Origin: Marinoscillum furvescens DSM 4134
GTDB lineage: Bacteria > Bacteroidota > Bacteroidia > Cytophagales > Cyclobacteriaceae
Assembly (NCBI RefSeq): GCF_003386095.1
Contig: NZ_QREG01000007.1
Location: 62,001-126,000 of the forward strand
Length of the DNA: 64,000 bases
Reading direction: 5' to 3'
In this document: positions 51,368-61,335 of the stretch, one piece after another
Numbering within the stretch: the stretch's first letter is position 1
How the letters are laid out: every line of letters starts with the position of its first letter
Made by a program: the position numbers and the translations under genes
Notes under the pieces: generated by a model
Seen by the model: only the letters and a program-made list of their open reading frames with translations
The model's database searches: none
What the model was told of the DNA's origin: nothing

Positions 51368-54247
51368 TCAAGGTGCTAGTTTTTCTAAAAACTCTACCAT
51401 GTTTTCTTCGTGATCCAAACTGAGCCTTTTGCGTAAGCGATAGCGGGCCGTTTCTACTCCTCTTACGGAAATGTTCAATATCGGTGCAATTTCCTTGTTT
51501 GAGAGGTTCATTTTTACCAGCGCACACAGTCGTAGTTCTTTGAGTGTAAGGTCTGGAAAATGCATTTTTAGCTCCTTGAAAAACTCATGATGCACGCGCT
51601 CGAAATTAGCTTCGAATACCTGAATGTGTTCTTCGTCATTGAGGTTAATGCCGATTTTACGAATCAGTTGGCGCAGGCGGTTGCGTGATTTTTCATTTTT
51701 GGCTACCTCCTTCAGTTCTTTCAAGTCTTCGCGAAGTTCTGTGAGCAGCTCCCGCTTACGCACCAGCAGCATGGTGTAGTTGGCCAGCTCTTTACTTTTA
51801 AATATTACGTCTTCTTCCAACTGCTTTTTATCTCGTTCGATGCGTTCCTTTTCGCGCTCCAGCCGCATTTGCTCCAGCTCCATCTCCAGAATGGATTGCT
51901 TTTCTTGCTCTTCGCTTCGGGTTTTCTCTTTTTCTTTGAAAATTTTCCGTTTGATGAGTTTCCGGGAAGCGTAAGCACCACAAACGATGATAATTAGATA
52001 AATGAGGTAAGCCCCTTTGGTTTGATACCACACCGGAATAATGACAAAATCATAACTGCTCTGTGAAGTGGATTCGCCAATGATGCTCCTCGCTTTTACC
52101 TGAAAGGTATAATTCCCCGGAGGAAGCGTCGTGTATTCTTTGGACGGCTTTGGAGTCCACGCAGACCAGGCTTTATCCATTCCTTTTAGAAGATAGCTGT
52201 ACTGGACTTTCGTCTGGTCTTTCAGCTTAGGTGCGGCAAAGCAAAAAGTGATATTGCTGGCATGGTGAGGTAGCTTAGGCCGAGGATCAAGGAGCGATAG
52301 CTTCTCTTTTTCGCCAGTATTCCAAAATGCAACCTGAGTGAGGAGCACTTCACCTGTTGGTTTTTGTTGCTCAAAGCTCAGATCATAGGCATACAGTCCG
52401 TTGGTAGCACCGAGAAGAACATTGTTGTCGTTTACTGGCAGGATACACTCCATACTGCGGTTAAAAGTTCCTTTTAGTTCCAGGAAAAGATCCTTGTTCA
52501 ACCCTTCTTGATCTTTCAGGAAATACCCGGCTTCATCGTCATGCACAAACCAGGTAAGGTTTCCTTCTTCTAGAAGTTTGCGTACGTTCTTGTCCGTCCC
52601 AAAGCGCTTGTTGAGCTCCTCATGAGGTACGAAGCGGTTCGCTTTTTCATCGAAAGTAAAGATGCCTTCGTTCGTGGTGAATACGATCTGGCCGTCGTAG
52701 CGGAAGGTGTTCACACTTAGCGGAGATGGTAGGCCGCTTTCGCGAAAATGTTCTATGGCCACTGTCTGCTTTAGATTTTTGGACAATCGCACCCGAAATA
52801 CACCCTTGTAGCCGTGACAGATCCAAAACTCTCCGGGTTGGTTTCCCTGAATGATATCGCGAGTAGATTCTACCAGTCCCTCCACCGGGCCATGGATGAT
52901 GTATTTGCCAGACTCATAAGTGAGGAGTGTGAGACCGATGTAGGTGCAGAGGAAATAGGTGTTTTCATATCCATCTACCTTTAGTATTTTCCAGGTCCCC
53001 TGACTCCCGGTTAACTTTTTGGCTTGATCAGCTTCATTGATGACGTAGACACCTGCATCGTGGCTACAGAGTATGTTTTCTCCCACGACATCCAGTTTCC
53101 AGGCTTGCCCCTCCAATCCAGGGATTTTCTCAAAGGCAAGGCTGGAAAAATGAGGATTGTGAACAATTCGTTCAGAGACAAATACACCTTGATTGGTTGC
53201 AGCGTAAATTTTTCCACCTCGAATGAGCACATCATATACGGACGCATTTTCGAACAGCACTGATACTGGTGAGGAGATGTTGATGCAGTCAATGCCATTG
53301 TTGAGTAAGGCCCAGATGTTGCCTTCAGCACTTTCAAAGAGGTTGAGCACGGTGTTGTTCTGAAGTCTGGTGAGTGCAGCAGAAAGCGACAGATTTTCGG
53401 CTTGCTCATTGAGCACCATTAGCTGAGTACTCAGCGTGCCCAGGTAGTAATTGCCTCCTATGGATTTAATCGCTGACAATATTTGGTTGCTTTCCCCGGG
53501 TGCGAAGCAATTTCTGATCAGGGCACATTTGCCATTCTGATAAGCATAGATACCGCCGGGTTTGGTGAAGAGGTAGAGCTCATCGGCTGCTGCGCCAGGC
53601 AAAACACTTGCGATCGTTTGCTGGCTGTATGTTTCGCTGACAGTTAGTACTTCAAATTCTAGCGAATTTAAATCCAATAGCTGAAGTCCGCTGGGATTCG
53701 CCAACAGGAGCTGGTCGTTGACCACATTGGAGTAGTAATAGCCAAAAGCGGGAATCGTAAAAACTTTGTCGTCTTTAATCGCGATAAGCTTGGAGAGGCT
53801 TCGCATCACAATGTGACCTTGCACTTCATGGATCGCCCAGATGTTTTCTAGCGTGCGCTCGGCCGGAGGCAATTTATCGAGAAGTGAATGGTAGTGGTAG
53901 TCACCAAATTCATCTTTTGCTATAATCCCAAAGTCATTGAATCCACCAACATAAAGCTTGCCTTCGCTACTATAACAGATGCTGCGTACAGATGAATTAT
54001 TTGGGAGTGCTATTTTTTGCCACTGTGCTCCATCATAGATCAGCGTACCGTCATTATTTCCAAAATACAGTACCCCGCTATCATCTTGTGCCATGGACCA
54101 TATCTGCGGGTCAGCCTGAAATTCATTTTTCGTGTAATGTATAATGCGTGGAGTGCCCTTGATTTCGTTTTTGGACTGACTCCCAACAAATCCTGCATGT
54201 AGTAGCAGGAAAACACCAGCGAATAATCTGACCAACACTCCTTTCAT
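51368..54247 (-). CDS. Membrane-anchored propeller/Y_Y_Y sensor with cytoplasmic LuxR-type HTH
   Basis: 959 residues from the ATG at 54247 (signal peptide MKGVLVRLFAGVFLLLHAGFVGSQ); an upstream in-frame ATG would put 17 extra residues before it. Order: periplasmic two-component-regulator propeller (about 40-640), Y_Y_Y domain (YSYLLKGMDKAWSAWTPKPSKEYTTLPPGNYTFQVKA), one membrane helix (AYLIYLIIIVCGAYASRKLI), a long charged coiled coil, and a C-terminal HTH (FPDLTLKELRLCALVKMNLSNKEIAPILNISVRGVETARYRLRKRL). There is no histidine kinase or receiver. It probably senses a glycan in the periplasm and acts directly at the divergent promoter next door. Confidence 0.88.
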   Translation of the reverse strand: MKGVLVRLFAGVFLLLHAGFVGSQSKNEIKGTPRIIHYTKNEFQADPQIWSMAQDDSGVLYFGNNDGTLIYDGAQWQKIALPNNSSVRSICYSSEGKLYVGGFNDFGIIAKDEFGDYHYHSLLDKLPPAERTLENIWAIHEVQGHIVMRSLSKLIAIKDDKVFTIPAFGYYYSNVVNDQLLLANPSGLQLLDLNSLEFEVLTVSETYSQQTIASVLPGAAADELYLFTKPGGIYAYQNGKCALIRNCFAPGESNQILSAIKSIGGNYYLGTLSTQLMVLNEQAENLSLSAALTRLQNNTVLNLFESAEGNIWALLNNGIDCINISSPVSVLFENASVYDVLIRGGKIYAATNQGVFVSERIVHNPHFSSLAFEKIPGLEGQAWKLDVVGENILCSHDAGVYVINEADQAKKLTGSQGTWKILKVDGYENTYFLCTYIGLTLLTYESGKYIIHGPVEGLVESTRDIIQGNQPGEFWICHGYKGVFRVRLSKNLKQTVAIEHFRESGLPSPLSVNTFRYDGQIVFTTNEGIFTFDEKANRFVPHEELNKRFGTDKNVRKLLEEGNLTWFVHDDEAGYFLKDQEGLNKDLFLELKGTFNRSMECILPVNDNNVLLGATNGLYAYDLSFEQQKPTGEVLLTQVAFWNTGEKEKLSLLDPRPKLPHHASNITFCFAAPKLKDQTKVQYSYLLKGMDKAWSAWTPKPSKEYTTLPPGNYTFQVKARSIIGESTSQSSYDFVIIPVWYQTKGAYLIYLIIIVCGAYASRKLIKRKIFKEKEKTRSEEQEKQSILEMELEQMRLEREKERIERDKKQLEEDVIFKSKELANYTMLLVRKRELLTELREDLKELKEVAKNEKSRNRLRQLIRKIGINLNDEEHIQVFEANFERVHHEFFKELKMHFPDLTLKELRLCALVKMNLSNKEIAPILNISVRGVETARYRLRKRLSLDHEENMVEFLEKLAP

Positions 54248-54311
54248 ATTTTGTAATTCTTTGAAATAAAGAAAAGGTAACATTTTGAAATTCAGCACGA
54301 AACTACCCTTT

Positions 54312-54362
54312 GATGTAGTAGAGATGTAGTGCGTATTATTGCTGATGTAGTATTAGTGTAGG
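54312..54362. promoter_or_regulatory. Phased direct repeats GATGTAGT between regulator and GH5
   Basis: GATGTAGT occurs exactly at 54312, 54323 and 54344, with a degenerate copy (AGTGTAGG) at 54355. The spacings are 11, 21 and 11 bases: pairs one helical turn apart, with the pairs three turns apart. They lie in the 209-base gap between the divergent sensor-regulator and the GH5 gene. The likely ligand is the regulator's own HTH (inference). Confidence 0.55.
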
Positions 54363-54456
54363 GCATTTCGATGACAGGTTGAGTGTGCAGGGTATTTTTG
54401 ATTTCAATAAGATTTCGCAAAGACCCAAGGATTCATTTTCAAAAATTGTATTCGAA

Positions 54457-57177
54457 ATGCCAAAACTAGTAGTAAAAAAATCAAATTTTCAAATCGTTCC
54501 TGTCGCTATCGTGTTGGCGCTCTTGCTGTTGACCATGCAGCCCGTATCAGGGCAGTATTTGAAAGCCAGTGGCCAAAAAATAGTCAATGCTGATGGTGAA
54601 GAGGTGATCTGGCGGGGCATTGGGCTCGGTGGCTGGATGCTTCAGGAAGGCTATATGCTGCGTACGAGTGGGGCACAATACGAAATTGAAGATCGGATAG
54701 AAGCGCTTATTGGCAATCAGAAAAAAGAGCAGTTTTATGCTGCCTGGCTAGCCAACCACATGCGGAAAATAGATGTGGACTCTATGGCTAGCTGGGGATA
54801 CAATATGATTCGCCTGCCGATGCATTACAAGCTTTATACCCCGCCGATAGAAGAGGAACCTGTGCCGGGTTCCATTACTTGGCTAGAGCAGGGTTTTGAG
54901 ATGACGGATGCTTTGCTCGAGTGGTGCAAGGCCAATAACATGTACCTAATCCTGGATTTGCATGCGGCACCAGGTGGTCAGGGGGAAAACAAAGACATTA
55001 GCGATTACGACCCTTCCAAGCCCTCACTGTGGGAAAGCACAGCCAATCAGGACAAGATGGTCGCCCTTTGGCGCAAGCTGGCCGAGCGCTATGCCGATGA
55101 GCCAATGCTGGCAGCCTATGACATCATCAACGAGCCCAACTGGGGATTTCAAGATCATGAAAATGATCCAAACGGGTGCGCCGAAAGCCAAAATACGCTG
55201 CTGTGGAATTTGCAAAAACGTGTAACCAAAGCCATCCGTGAGGTAGACCAAAATCATATCATCGTGATTGAAGGCAACTGCTGGGGAAACAACTACGGAG
55301 GGTTGCACACTTTGTGGGACGATAACCTCGTGATCAGTTACCATAAGTACTGGAATCCTAATACGCAGGCCGAAATACAAGGGATGCTTAACATGCGCCA
55401 GGAGAGGAACGTGCCAATTTGGCTAGGGGAGACGGGAGAAAACTCCAATGTTTGGTTTACGAACGCCATTGAGCTACTCGAAGATAATGGAATCGGCTGG
55501 TCTTGGTGGCCATTGAAAAAACTTGGTGGCAACAACCCCCTACAGATTGCGATGAATGATGATTATCAGCAGATTCTCGATTATTGGAATGGCTCTGGGA
55601 CAAAGCCCTCCGAGGAGGTGGCTTTTAAGGGGCTCATGCAACTAGCGGAGGATCTTAAGCTGGAGCATACTACCTATCATCCAGATGTGGTGGATGCCAT
55701 GATCCGTCAGCCACACACTACAGAAACCAGGCCTTTTAAAAATCATGTGCTCACTGCCGGTGAGGAGGTGATCGTTTCTACCACGGACTATGATCTGGGC
55801 AGGGTAGGTCATGCCTATCAGGATGAAGAGTATACCAACATCACGCGTGATCCCGGAGGACAAGCCTGGAACCTTGGATACAGCTATCGGAATGACGGGG
55901 TGGATATAGAACCTACCACGGACAATGACCCCAAAGGCAATGGTTACTCTGTGGGGTGGACCAATGCGGGAGAGTGGATGCTGTATACCCTGAAGGTGGA
56001 CTCCTCGGCCGCTTATGATCTATCCATCAGATATGCGGGAGGTGGAAGCATACATTTTGAAGTAGACGGAGTGGACGTGACGGAAAACGTACAACTACCC
56101 GCCACTGGGGCGTATGACGCATGGGATACATTCTTAATCAAAGATGTGCTCTTGGAGGCGGGAATGAGAAAATTAAAACTAGTGATCGATCAGGGAGGAA
56201 TGAACCTAAATTACTTTGGTTTTCAGATGAAAAGCCAAATAGATGACGCGCGATTCAAAGGTCTGTCGGTGACTACTGCTGATGAGAGTGAGTTACTACT
56301 CACCTTGAACAAATCACTAGATGAAGGCACCGTTTCAGCAGAAGGCTTTGCTGTGGAAATAAATGGCAGCACGCAAGAGCCAAAAAGTGTAGCACTTCAT
56401 GCTGTGTCTCAATTGCTCATCACCACGAGTCAGGGCCTCACTAGCGAGCAAAAAATTACACTGGTATATGAGGGCAATGGGTTGCGATCCACTGATGGAA
56501 TATTGCTGGAGCCTTTTGAACTAAGAGTGGACAATCAACTCCCTAAATACCTCATGATTCCCGGGAAAATCGAGGCTGAAAACTTTCATGTAAATCAGGG
56601 CCTGGAGATCGAATCCACCACCGATGTGGGTGGAGGGCAAAATATAGGTTACACCAATACTGGTGATTACCTCGACTACCTGATCAACGTGCAGGAGTCG
56701 GGCGCTTATCAAGTGGAAGTGCGTGTGGCATGTGCCGGAAATGACGGTGTTATTCGTTTGCTACAGCTAGATGAGGCTGGCGAAACACTAAACTCCAAAC
56801 GAGTAAATGTGCCGATAACTGGTGGCTGGCAGGCATGGAAAACGGTCACGGTTAGTATGGATCTGACTGCTGGGAGGACATTGCTGCGAATGGAAATTAT
56901 AGATCCGGAGTTTAATGTGAATTGGATGCGGTTTTCGTATTTAGGAGTGCTTGACGCGAAAAAAGCATCCGGATCGGTGATTTTCCCCAATCCCTGTACG
57001 GATTCATTCGAAGTAAAGGGATATGAGCAAGCACTAAGGATTTTGGACTTATCAGGAAAAGTGGTGCAAGTTGCTCAAGGGCCCGTGGTGGATATGCGTT
57101 TGCTCAATCCCGGAGTTTACCTTGTGGAGATGCAACAGTCAGGCATGACCAAAGTTGAAAAAATCGTCTTGCGTTAA
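54457..57177 (+). CDS. Secreted GH5 glycoside hydrolase with two CBM6-like domains and T9SS sorting domain
   Basis: 906 residues from the ATG at 54457; the TTG at 54379 would give an implausible leader before the signal peptide (VAIVLALLLLTMQPVSG). GH5 barrel, about 35-400: acid/base Glu226 in DIINEPNWGF, nucleophile Glu325 in WLGETGENSN, with RGIGLGGWMLQEGYM, IRLPMHY and YHKYW. First CBM6-like domain about 430-585 (YSVGWTNAGEWMLYTLKV), a linker domain, second CBM6 about 705-840 (GQNIGYTNTGDYLDYLINV). C-terminal sorting domain (SVIFPNPCTDSF...VYLVEMQQSGMTKVEKIVLR) for type IX secretion. It probably cuts a beta-glucan; linkage cannot be told. Confidence 0.9.
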   Translation: MPKLVVKKSNFQIVPVAIVLALLLLTMQPVSGQYLKASGQKIVNADGEEVIWRGIGLGGWMLQEGYMLRTSGAQYEIEDRIEALIGNQKKEQFYAAWLANHMRKIDVDSMASWGYNMIRLPMHYKLYTPPIEEEPVPGSITWLEQGFEMTDALLEWCKANNMYLILDLHAAPGGQGENKDISDYDPSKPSLWESTANQDKMVALWRKLAERYADEPMLAAYDIINEPNWGFQDHENDPNGCAESQNTLLWNLQKRVTKAIREVDQNHIIVIEGNCWGNNYGGLHTLWDDNLVISYHKYWNPNTQAEIQGMLNMRQERNVPIWLGETGENSNVWFTNAIELLEDNGIGWSWWPLKKLGGNNPLQIAMNDDYQQILDYWNGSGTKPSEEVAFKGLMQLAEDLKLEHTTYHPDVVDAMIRQPHTTETRPFKNHVLTAGEEVIVSTTDYDLGRVGHAYQDEEYTNITRDPGGQAWNLGYSYRNDGVDIEPTTDNDPKGNGYSVGWTNAGEWMLYTLKVDSSAAYDLSIRYAGGGSIHFEVDGVDVTENVQLPATGAYDAWDTFLIKDVLLEAGMRKLKLVIDQGGMNLNYFGFQMKSQIDDARFKGLSVTTADESELLLTLNKSLDEGTVSAEGFAVEINGSTQEPKSVALHAVSQLLITTSQGLTSEQKITLVYEGNGLRSTDGILLEPFELRVDNQLPKYLMIPGKIEAENFHVNQGLEIESTTDVGGGQNIGYTNTGDYLDYLINVQESGAYQVEVRVACAGNDGVIRLLQLDEAGETLNSKRVNVPITGGWQAWKTVTVSMDLTAGRTLLRMEIIDPEFNVNWMRFSYLGVLDAKKASGSVIFPNPCTDSFEVKGYEQALRILDLSGKVVQVAQGPVVDMRLLNPGVYLVEMQQSGMTKVEKIVLR

Positions 57178-57219
57178 CCTGGTGTAGTTTATCACAGAGG
57201 GCTTATGTAATTTGCCGAC

Positions 57220-57891
57220 ATGCGGCCTCCTCACAGCATTACAGTTTATGGAATTGGCGGATTAGGAGTGAATCATGAGGTGTTTGCTCACTTGGATCTG
57301 GACTTTGAATTGATCGTTATCGAATGGATCACGCCTCATAATGGGGAATCTTTAGCCAGCTATGCCCAGAGACTGTCGGCTAAGATCAACACCGACCACC
57401 CGTTTGCTATCATAGGTATCTCCTTCGGTGGGATTCTTGCCGCCGAGCTTGCTAAAATACTAAAGCCCTTAGTTGTTGTCCTTATTTCTTCAGCTCAGCG
57501 ATCACAAGAAATCCCGTTGCTTTTTAGGCTGATTGGTAGATCAGGGGTGTTCAACTTGCTTCCTGATTGGCTACTACGTCCTCCACTTTTTGCAGCCAAT
57601 TGGTTGTTTGGGGTTAAGACCAATCACTCCAAAAAGCTGCTAAAACTATTCTTAAAAGAAACTGATCTCAAGTTCTTGCGTTGGGCGCTTACCCAAATCG
57701 CCAGGTGGAAAGGAGTTGCCGGCTCGGCTTCTGTCATTCGCATACATGGAAGCGCCGATCGGCTGTTGTCTTGTGAAAATGATACAGCTTTTAGGATTAA
57801 AAACGGGCGCCATTTTATGGTTGTAGATGATGCCGCCGCAGTAAGTGAAGTACTTCGAGGTATTTATGCTACGTACTTGAAACCCCAATAA
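57220..57891 (+). CDS. Alpha/beta hydrolase family protein
   Basis: 223 residues, cytoplasmic (no signal peptide). The nucleophile elbow GISFGG (Gly-x-Ser-x-Gly) follows strand 5, with IEWITPHNGESLASYAQRL before it; the Asp in HGSADRLLSCEN and the His in GRHFMVVDDA complete a likely triad. Substrate unknown. The gene starts 43 bases after the GH5 stop on the same strand, so it may be part of the PUL transcript, but it is small and could be independent. Confidence 0.75.
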   Translation: MRPPHSITVYGIGGLGVNHEVFAHLDLDFELIVIEWITPHNGESLASYAQRLSAKINTDHPFAIIGISFGGILAAELAKILKPLVVVLISSAQRSQEIPLLFRLIGRSGVFNLLPDWLLRPPLFAANWLFGVKTNHSKKLLKLFLKETDLKFLRWALTQIARWKGVAGSASVIRIHGSADRLLSCENDTAFRIKNGRHFMVVDDAAAVSEVLRGIYATYLKPQ

Positions 57892-58180
57892 GGTTTTCTC
57901 TCATCATTTGCACTTTTCCAATTTTTAATGCTGTCAGAATTCTCTGGATTATGATCCGATTTTTTATGAATTCATGAGATGTAACATGTTGTAGGTCAGG
58001 GTTAATAAGTTGATTGACGTAGTGCCAGCGAGTGACTTCATCGCTTGAAGTATTCAAAGCGTAGTGTAAAATTCAGTTTCATTTTTCGGGGATACTACAT
58101 TTGAGATTGATGGTTTTTCAAAAAGCCTGTGAGTTTTTTGATTTTCTATCAAATCATCATTCACATAAAACCTAATAAAT
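57892..58180. other. Intergenic region upstream of the second susC
   Basis: 289 bases. I see short palindromes ATGAATTCAT (57966-57975) and AACATGTT (57983-57990) and a 6-bp dyad ACTTCA-N5-TGAAGT (58035-58051). No strong terminator and no exact TAnnTTTG promoter were found, and no LacI-like site like that upstream of the first susC. Confidence 0.5.
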
Positions 58181-61100
58181 ATGAGATTGAAAATTTTATC
58201 CAAATCTGGGAGCCTTCGGATGCTTCTGATGATGATAGCCCTGGCCGGACTGGTGGGTGTAGTAGATGCCCAGTCGGTGCAGGTACGTGGACTCGTAACC
58301 GATGGTGAGACCGGCGAAAGTCTTCCCGGGGTAACGGTGCTGGAAAAGGGTACCACTAATGGGACCATTACAGATATTGAGGGTAAGTACACGATAGCGC
58401 TGAGCGAAGGGCGTTCCATACTTATTTTCTCCTTTGTGGGCTTTGAGCCGCAGGAGGTGGAGGTCAGTGGAGAGTCTACTGTGGATGTAAAGCTGCAGCA
58501 GGACATTCAGTCTCTGGAGGAAGTGGTAGTAGTAGGGTATGGAGCGCAGAAAAAAAGTGTGGTGACCGGAGCTATTTCTAGCGTCAAAGCCTCAGACCTG
58601 GAGACTTTGCCTGTCAATAACGTCAGTCAGACGCTACAAGGCCGGGTCTCTGGCCTGACGATAGCCGCTAATAGTGGACAGCCCGGTGAGGGAGCCACCA
58701 TCAGAGTGCGCGGTATCACCACGCTCAACAACAACGACCCACTGTGGGTAGTGGATGGAGTAGTGGTGGACAATGGAGGTATCAACTTCCTAAATCAGTC
58801 GGATATAGCTTCTGTGGAAGTGCTTAAAGATGCTGCGTCTCAGGCTATATATGGAGCAAGAGCCGCAGCTGGGGTTATTCTGATCACCACCAAAAAAGGT
58901 AAGCAAGGGAGCCTAAGTGTCAATTACAATGGGTACTATGGCACTTCTGAGCCAGCACGGAGGCTCAATTTGCTCAATGCTCAGGAATATGCTACACTCA
59001 GAAATGAGGCATCGCTGGCAGATGGTGCTGCTCCTCCTTTTGCAAACCCTGCAGCGCTTGGAGCAGGTACCGACTGGCAGGCACTTATTTTCAACGATGA
59101 CGCACGCAGACAAAATCATGAACTCAGCATCAGTGGAGGTAATGAAAAATCAACGTTTTATTTGAGTTTTGGCCACCTGGAACAAGAAGGAATTGTCGCC
59201 ACGGAGATCTCCAAATACCAAAGAACTAACTTTAGACTCAACAGTACTCATCAGGTTACGGATTGGCTTAAGGTAGGGCAAAACCTTGGCTATGCACATG
59301 ACAAATCGGTAGGGCTGGGCAATACCAACAGTGAATTTGGCGGCCCGCTGAGCTCTGCCATCAACCTGGACCCTATCACTCCGGCTGTTATCACAGATCA
59401 GGCGTTGGCAGCTGGTGCACCTTATGCCAACAATCCGGTGATTCGCGATGAATTGGGTCGTCCTTACGGTATTTCCAATATCGTGCAGCAAGAAATGGTG
59501 AACCCACTGGCGTACATCGAAACCCGCCGTGGCAACTATGGATTTGGCGACAACATCATCGGGAATGTTTTTGCAGAAGTATCGCCAATAGAAGGACTGA
59601 CCCTGCGATCGACTTTAGGTACCAAGCTCTCCTATTATGGCGGTAGAGGGTTTACACCCATCTATTACCTGAGCGCCACCAACCAAAATTTGGAAAGTGC
59701 TAGAATAGGTGGGGACCTCAATCGCCGGTTTGACTGGAATGTGGAAAATACCATCAGCTATACCCGCACGGTCCAAAAGCATCATTTTACTGCTTTGCTT
59801 GGGCAGGGAGCTTACCGCGAAAATGAGTTGGTGAGTTTTGGAGTCACCAAAGCCAATATCCCGGTAGACAATTTTGACGATGCTTCCTTTCGGTTCAATG
59901 TCACCACGGACGACATCACTGCAGGCGCTGGAGAAGGAGTCATACACACAGTATCTTCACTTTTTGCCCGGCTTAATTATAACTATGATGAACGGTATTT
60001 GCTTACGGCCGTCATTAGACGCGATGGGTCTTCCAGGTTTGGTGCCAACAATAAGTATGGTGTATTCCCATCTTATTCGCTTGGCTGGGTTACCTCCAAC
60101 GAATCATTTTGGCCTACAAACCCGGTGGTTAATTTTCTCAAGGTTCGCGGTGGATACGGCGTAGTTGGTAATGACAATCTGGGAGATTTCCGCTACCTGT
60201 CCACCATTGGGGCTGGCAGAAACTATACGTTTGGTACTGGCGACCTGTCATCCAATGGCTACAGCCCTGATGCACCCGCCAACCCTGACCTCCGCTGGGA
60301 GGAAACCAGCCAGCTGAACATTGGCTTTGAGGCTACGCTTTTTAGTGATTTCATGCTCAATGCAGACTGGTATAAGAAGGTTACCACCGACATCCTGCGC
60401 GAGAAACCGATCCCACGCTATACTGGAGTGATCGGCTACCCAATGGCCAATATCGGCGATATGGAAAATACCGGAGTGGAGCTGGAGCTTAGCTACCGTA
60501 AACAGCTAGGAGAGCTCAATCTGGGGGTGTCTGCAAACGCTTCTTATGTAGAAAACAAGGTGACGAACCTGGGGGATGTGGAATTTTACAATACTTCAAG
60601 CATCCAAAACATGGGGACTATGGCGCGCATGGCGGTAAGCCAGCCGATCAACTCTTTTTATGGCTATAAGCGTCTCGGAGTATTTCAAACTGAAAAAGAG
60701 ATTGAGGCGCATGTAGGGCCAGAGGGCAGCCTGTTGCAGCCTGATGCACAGCCTGGAGATTTTATCTGGGCGGATTTGGACAATGATGGAGCGATCACTC
60801 CGGATGATCGCACGTTTTTGGGAAGCCCTATTCCTTCCTGGACCTATGGAATCAATGTGAAAGCTGAGTACAAAGGGTTTGACCTGCTAGTCTTCGGACA
60901 GGGTGTTCAGGGCAACAAGATCTTCCAGGGCTTAAGGAGGCTGGATATAGGTAGTGCCAATTACCAGCAGGCAGCACTAGGTCGATGGACAGGACCTGGT
61001 ACTTCCAATGATTTCCCCCGCCTCACCAATGCTGATCCTAACAAAAATTTCCAAAATCCTTCTGATTTCTACATTCAGGATGGTGCCTACTTCCGCCTGA

Positions 61101-61312
61101 AAGTCGTGCAGCTGGGATATTCATTGCCGGCAGAGGTGCTTCAGTCGCTGTTTATGAAAAAGGCCAGGGTGTATGTAATGGCCGAAAACCTCTTCACATT
61201 CACGGAGTACACGGGCTATGATCCGGAAATCGGCGGTGGCTCATTTGGGATCGATCGTGGTATCTATCCACAGGCGCGATCTTTTATGGTAGGTATCAAT
61301 GTAGGCTTTTAA
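58181..61312 (+). CDS. SusC/RagA family TonB-linked outer membrane receptor (second locus)
   Basis: 1043 residues: signal peptide (ending VVDAQ), carboxypeptidase-like domain (VRGLVTDGETGESLPGVTVLEKGTTNGTITDIEGKY), TonB box region (SLEEVVVVGYGAQ), plug (SQTLQGRVSGLTI, IRVRGITTLNNNDPLWVVDGVVV, LKDAASQAIYGARAAAGVILITT) and barrel ending in an aromatic strand (ARSFMVGINVGF). It should import oligosaccharides released by the GH5 enzyme. It is 23 bases before susD and is the transporter of the PUL. Confidence 0.96.
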   Translation: MRLKILSKSGSLRMLLMMIALAGLVGVVDAQSVQVRGLVTDGETGESLPGVTVLEKGTTNGTITDIEGKYTIALSEGRSILIFSFVGFEPQEVEVSGESTVDVKLQQDIQSLEEVVVVGYGAQKKSVVTGAISSVKASDLETLPVNNVSQTLQGRVSGLTIAANSGQPGEGATIRVRGITTLNNNDPLWVVDGVVVDNGGINFLNQSDIASVEVLKDAASQAIYGARAAAGVILITTKKGKQGSLSVNYNGYYGTSEPARRLNLLNAQEYATLRNEASLADGAAPPFANPAALGAGTDWQALIFNDDARRQNHELSISGGNEKSTFYLSFGHLEQEGIVATEISKYQRTNFRLNSTHQVTDWLKVGQNLGYAHDKSVGLGNTNSEFGGPLSSAINLDPITPAVITDQALAAGAPYANNPVIRDELGRPYGISNIVQQEMVNPLAYIETRRGNYGFGDNIIGNVFAEVSPIEGLTLRSTLGTKLSYYGGRGFTPIYYLSATNQNLESARIGGDLNRRFDWNVENTISYTRTVQKHHFTALLGQGAYRENELVSFGVTKANIPVDNFDDASFRFNVTTDDITAGAGEGVIHTVSSLFARLNYNYDERYLLTAVIRRDGSSRFGANNKYGVFPSYSLGWVTSNESFWPTNPVVNFLKVRGGYGVVGNDNLGDFRYLSTIGAGRNYTFGTGDLSSNGYSPDAPANPDLRWEETSQLNIGFEATLFSDFMLNADWYKKVTTDILREKPIPRYTGVIGYPMANIGDMENTGVELELSYRKQLGELNLGVSANASYVENKVTNLGDVEFYNTSSIQNMGTMARMAVSQPINSFYGYKRLGVFQTEKEIEAHVGPEGSLLQPDAQPGDFIWADLDNDGAITPDDRTFLGSPIPSWTYGINVKAEYKGFDLLVFGQGVQGNKIFQGLRRLDIGSANYQQAALGRWTGPGTSNDFPRLTNADPNKNFQNPSDFYIQDGAYFRLKVVQLGYSLPAEVLQSLFMKKARVYVMAENLFTFTEYTGYDPEIGGGSFGIDRGIYPQARSFMVGINVGF

Positions 61313-61335
61313 GCCAGGCTAAAATCTAGATAATC

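Noticed and set aside
54379-54456. GH5 gene start at the TTG at 54379
   Set aside because: It would put 26 non-signal residues before a typical signal peptide and extend into the regulatory region. The ATG at 54457 fits better.
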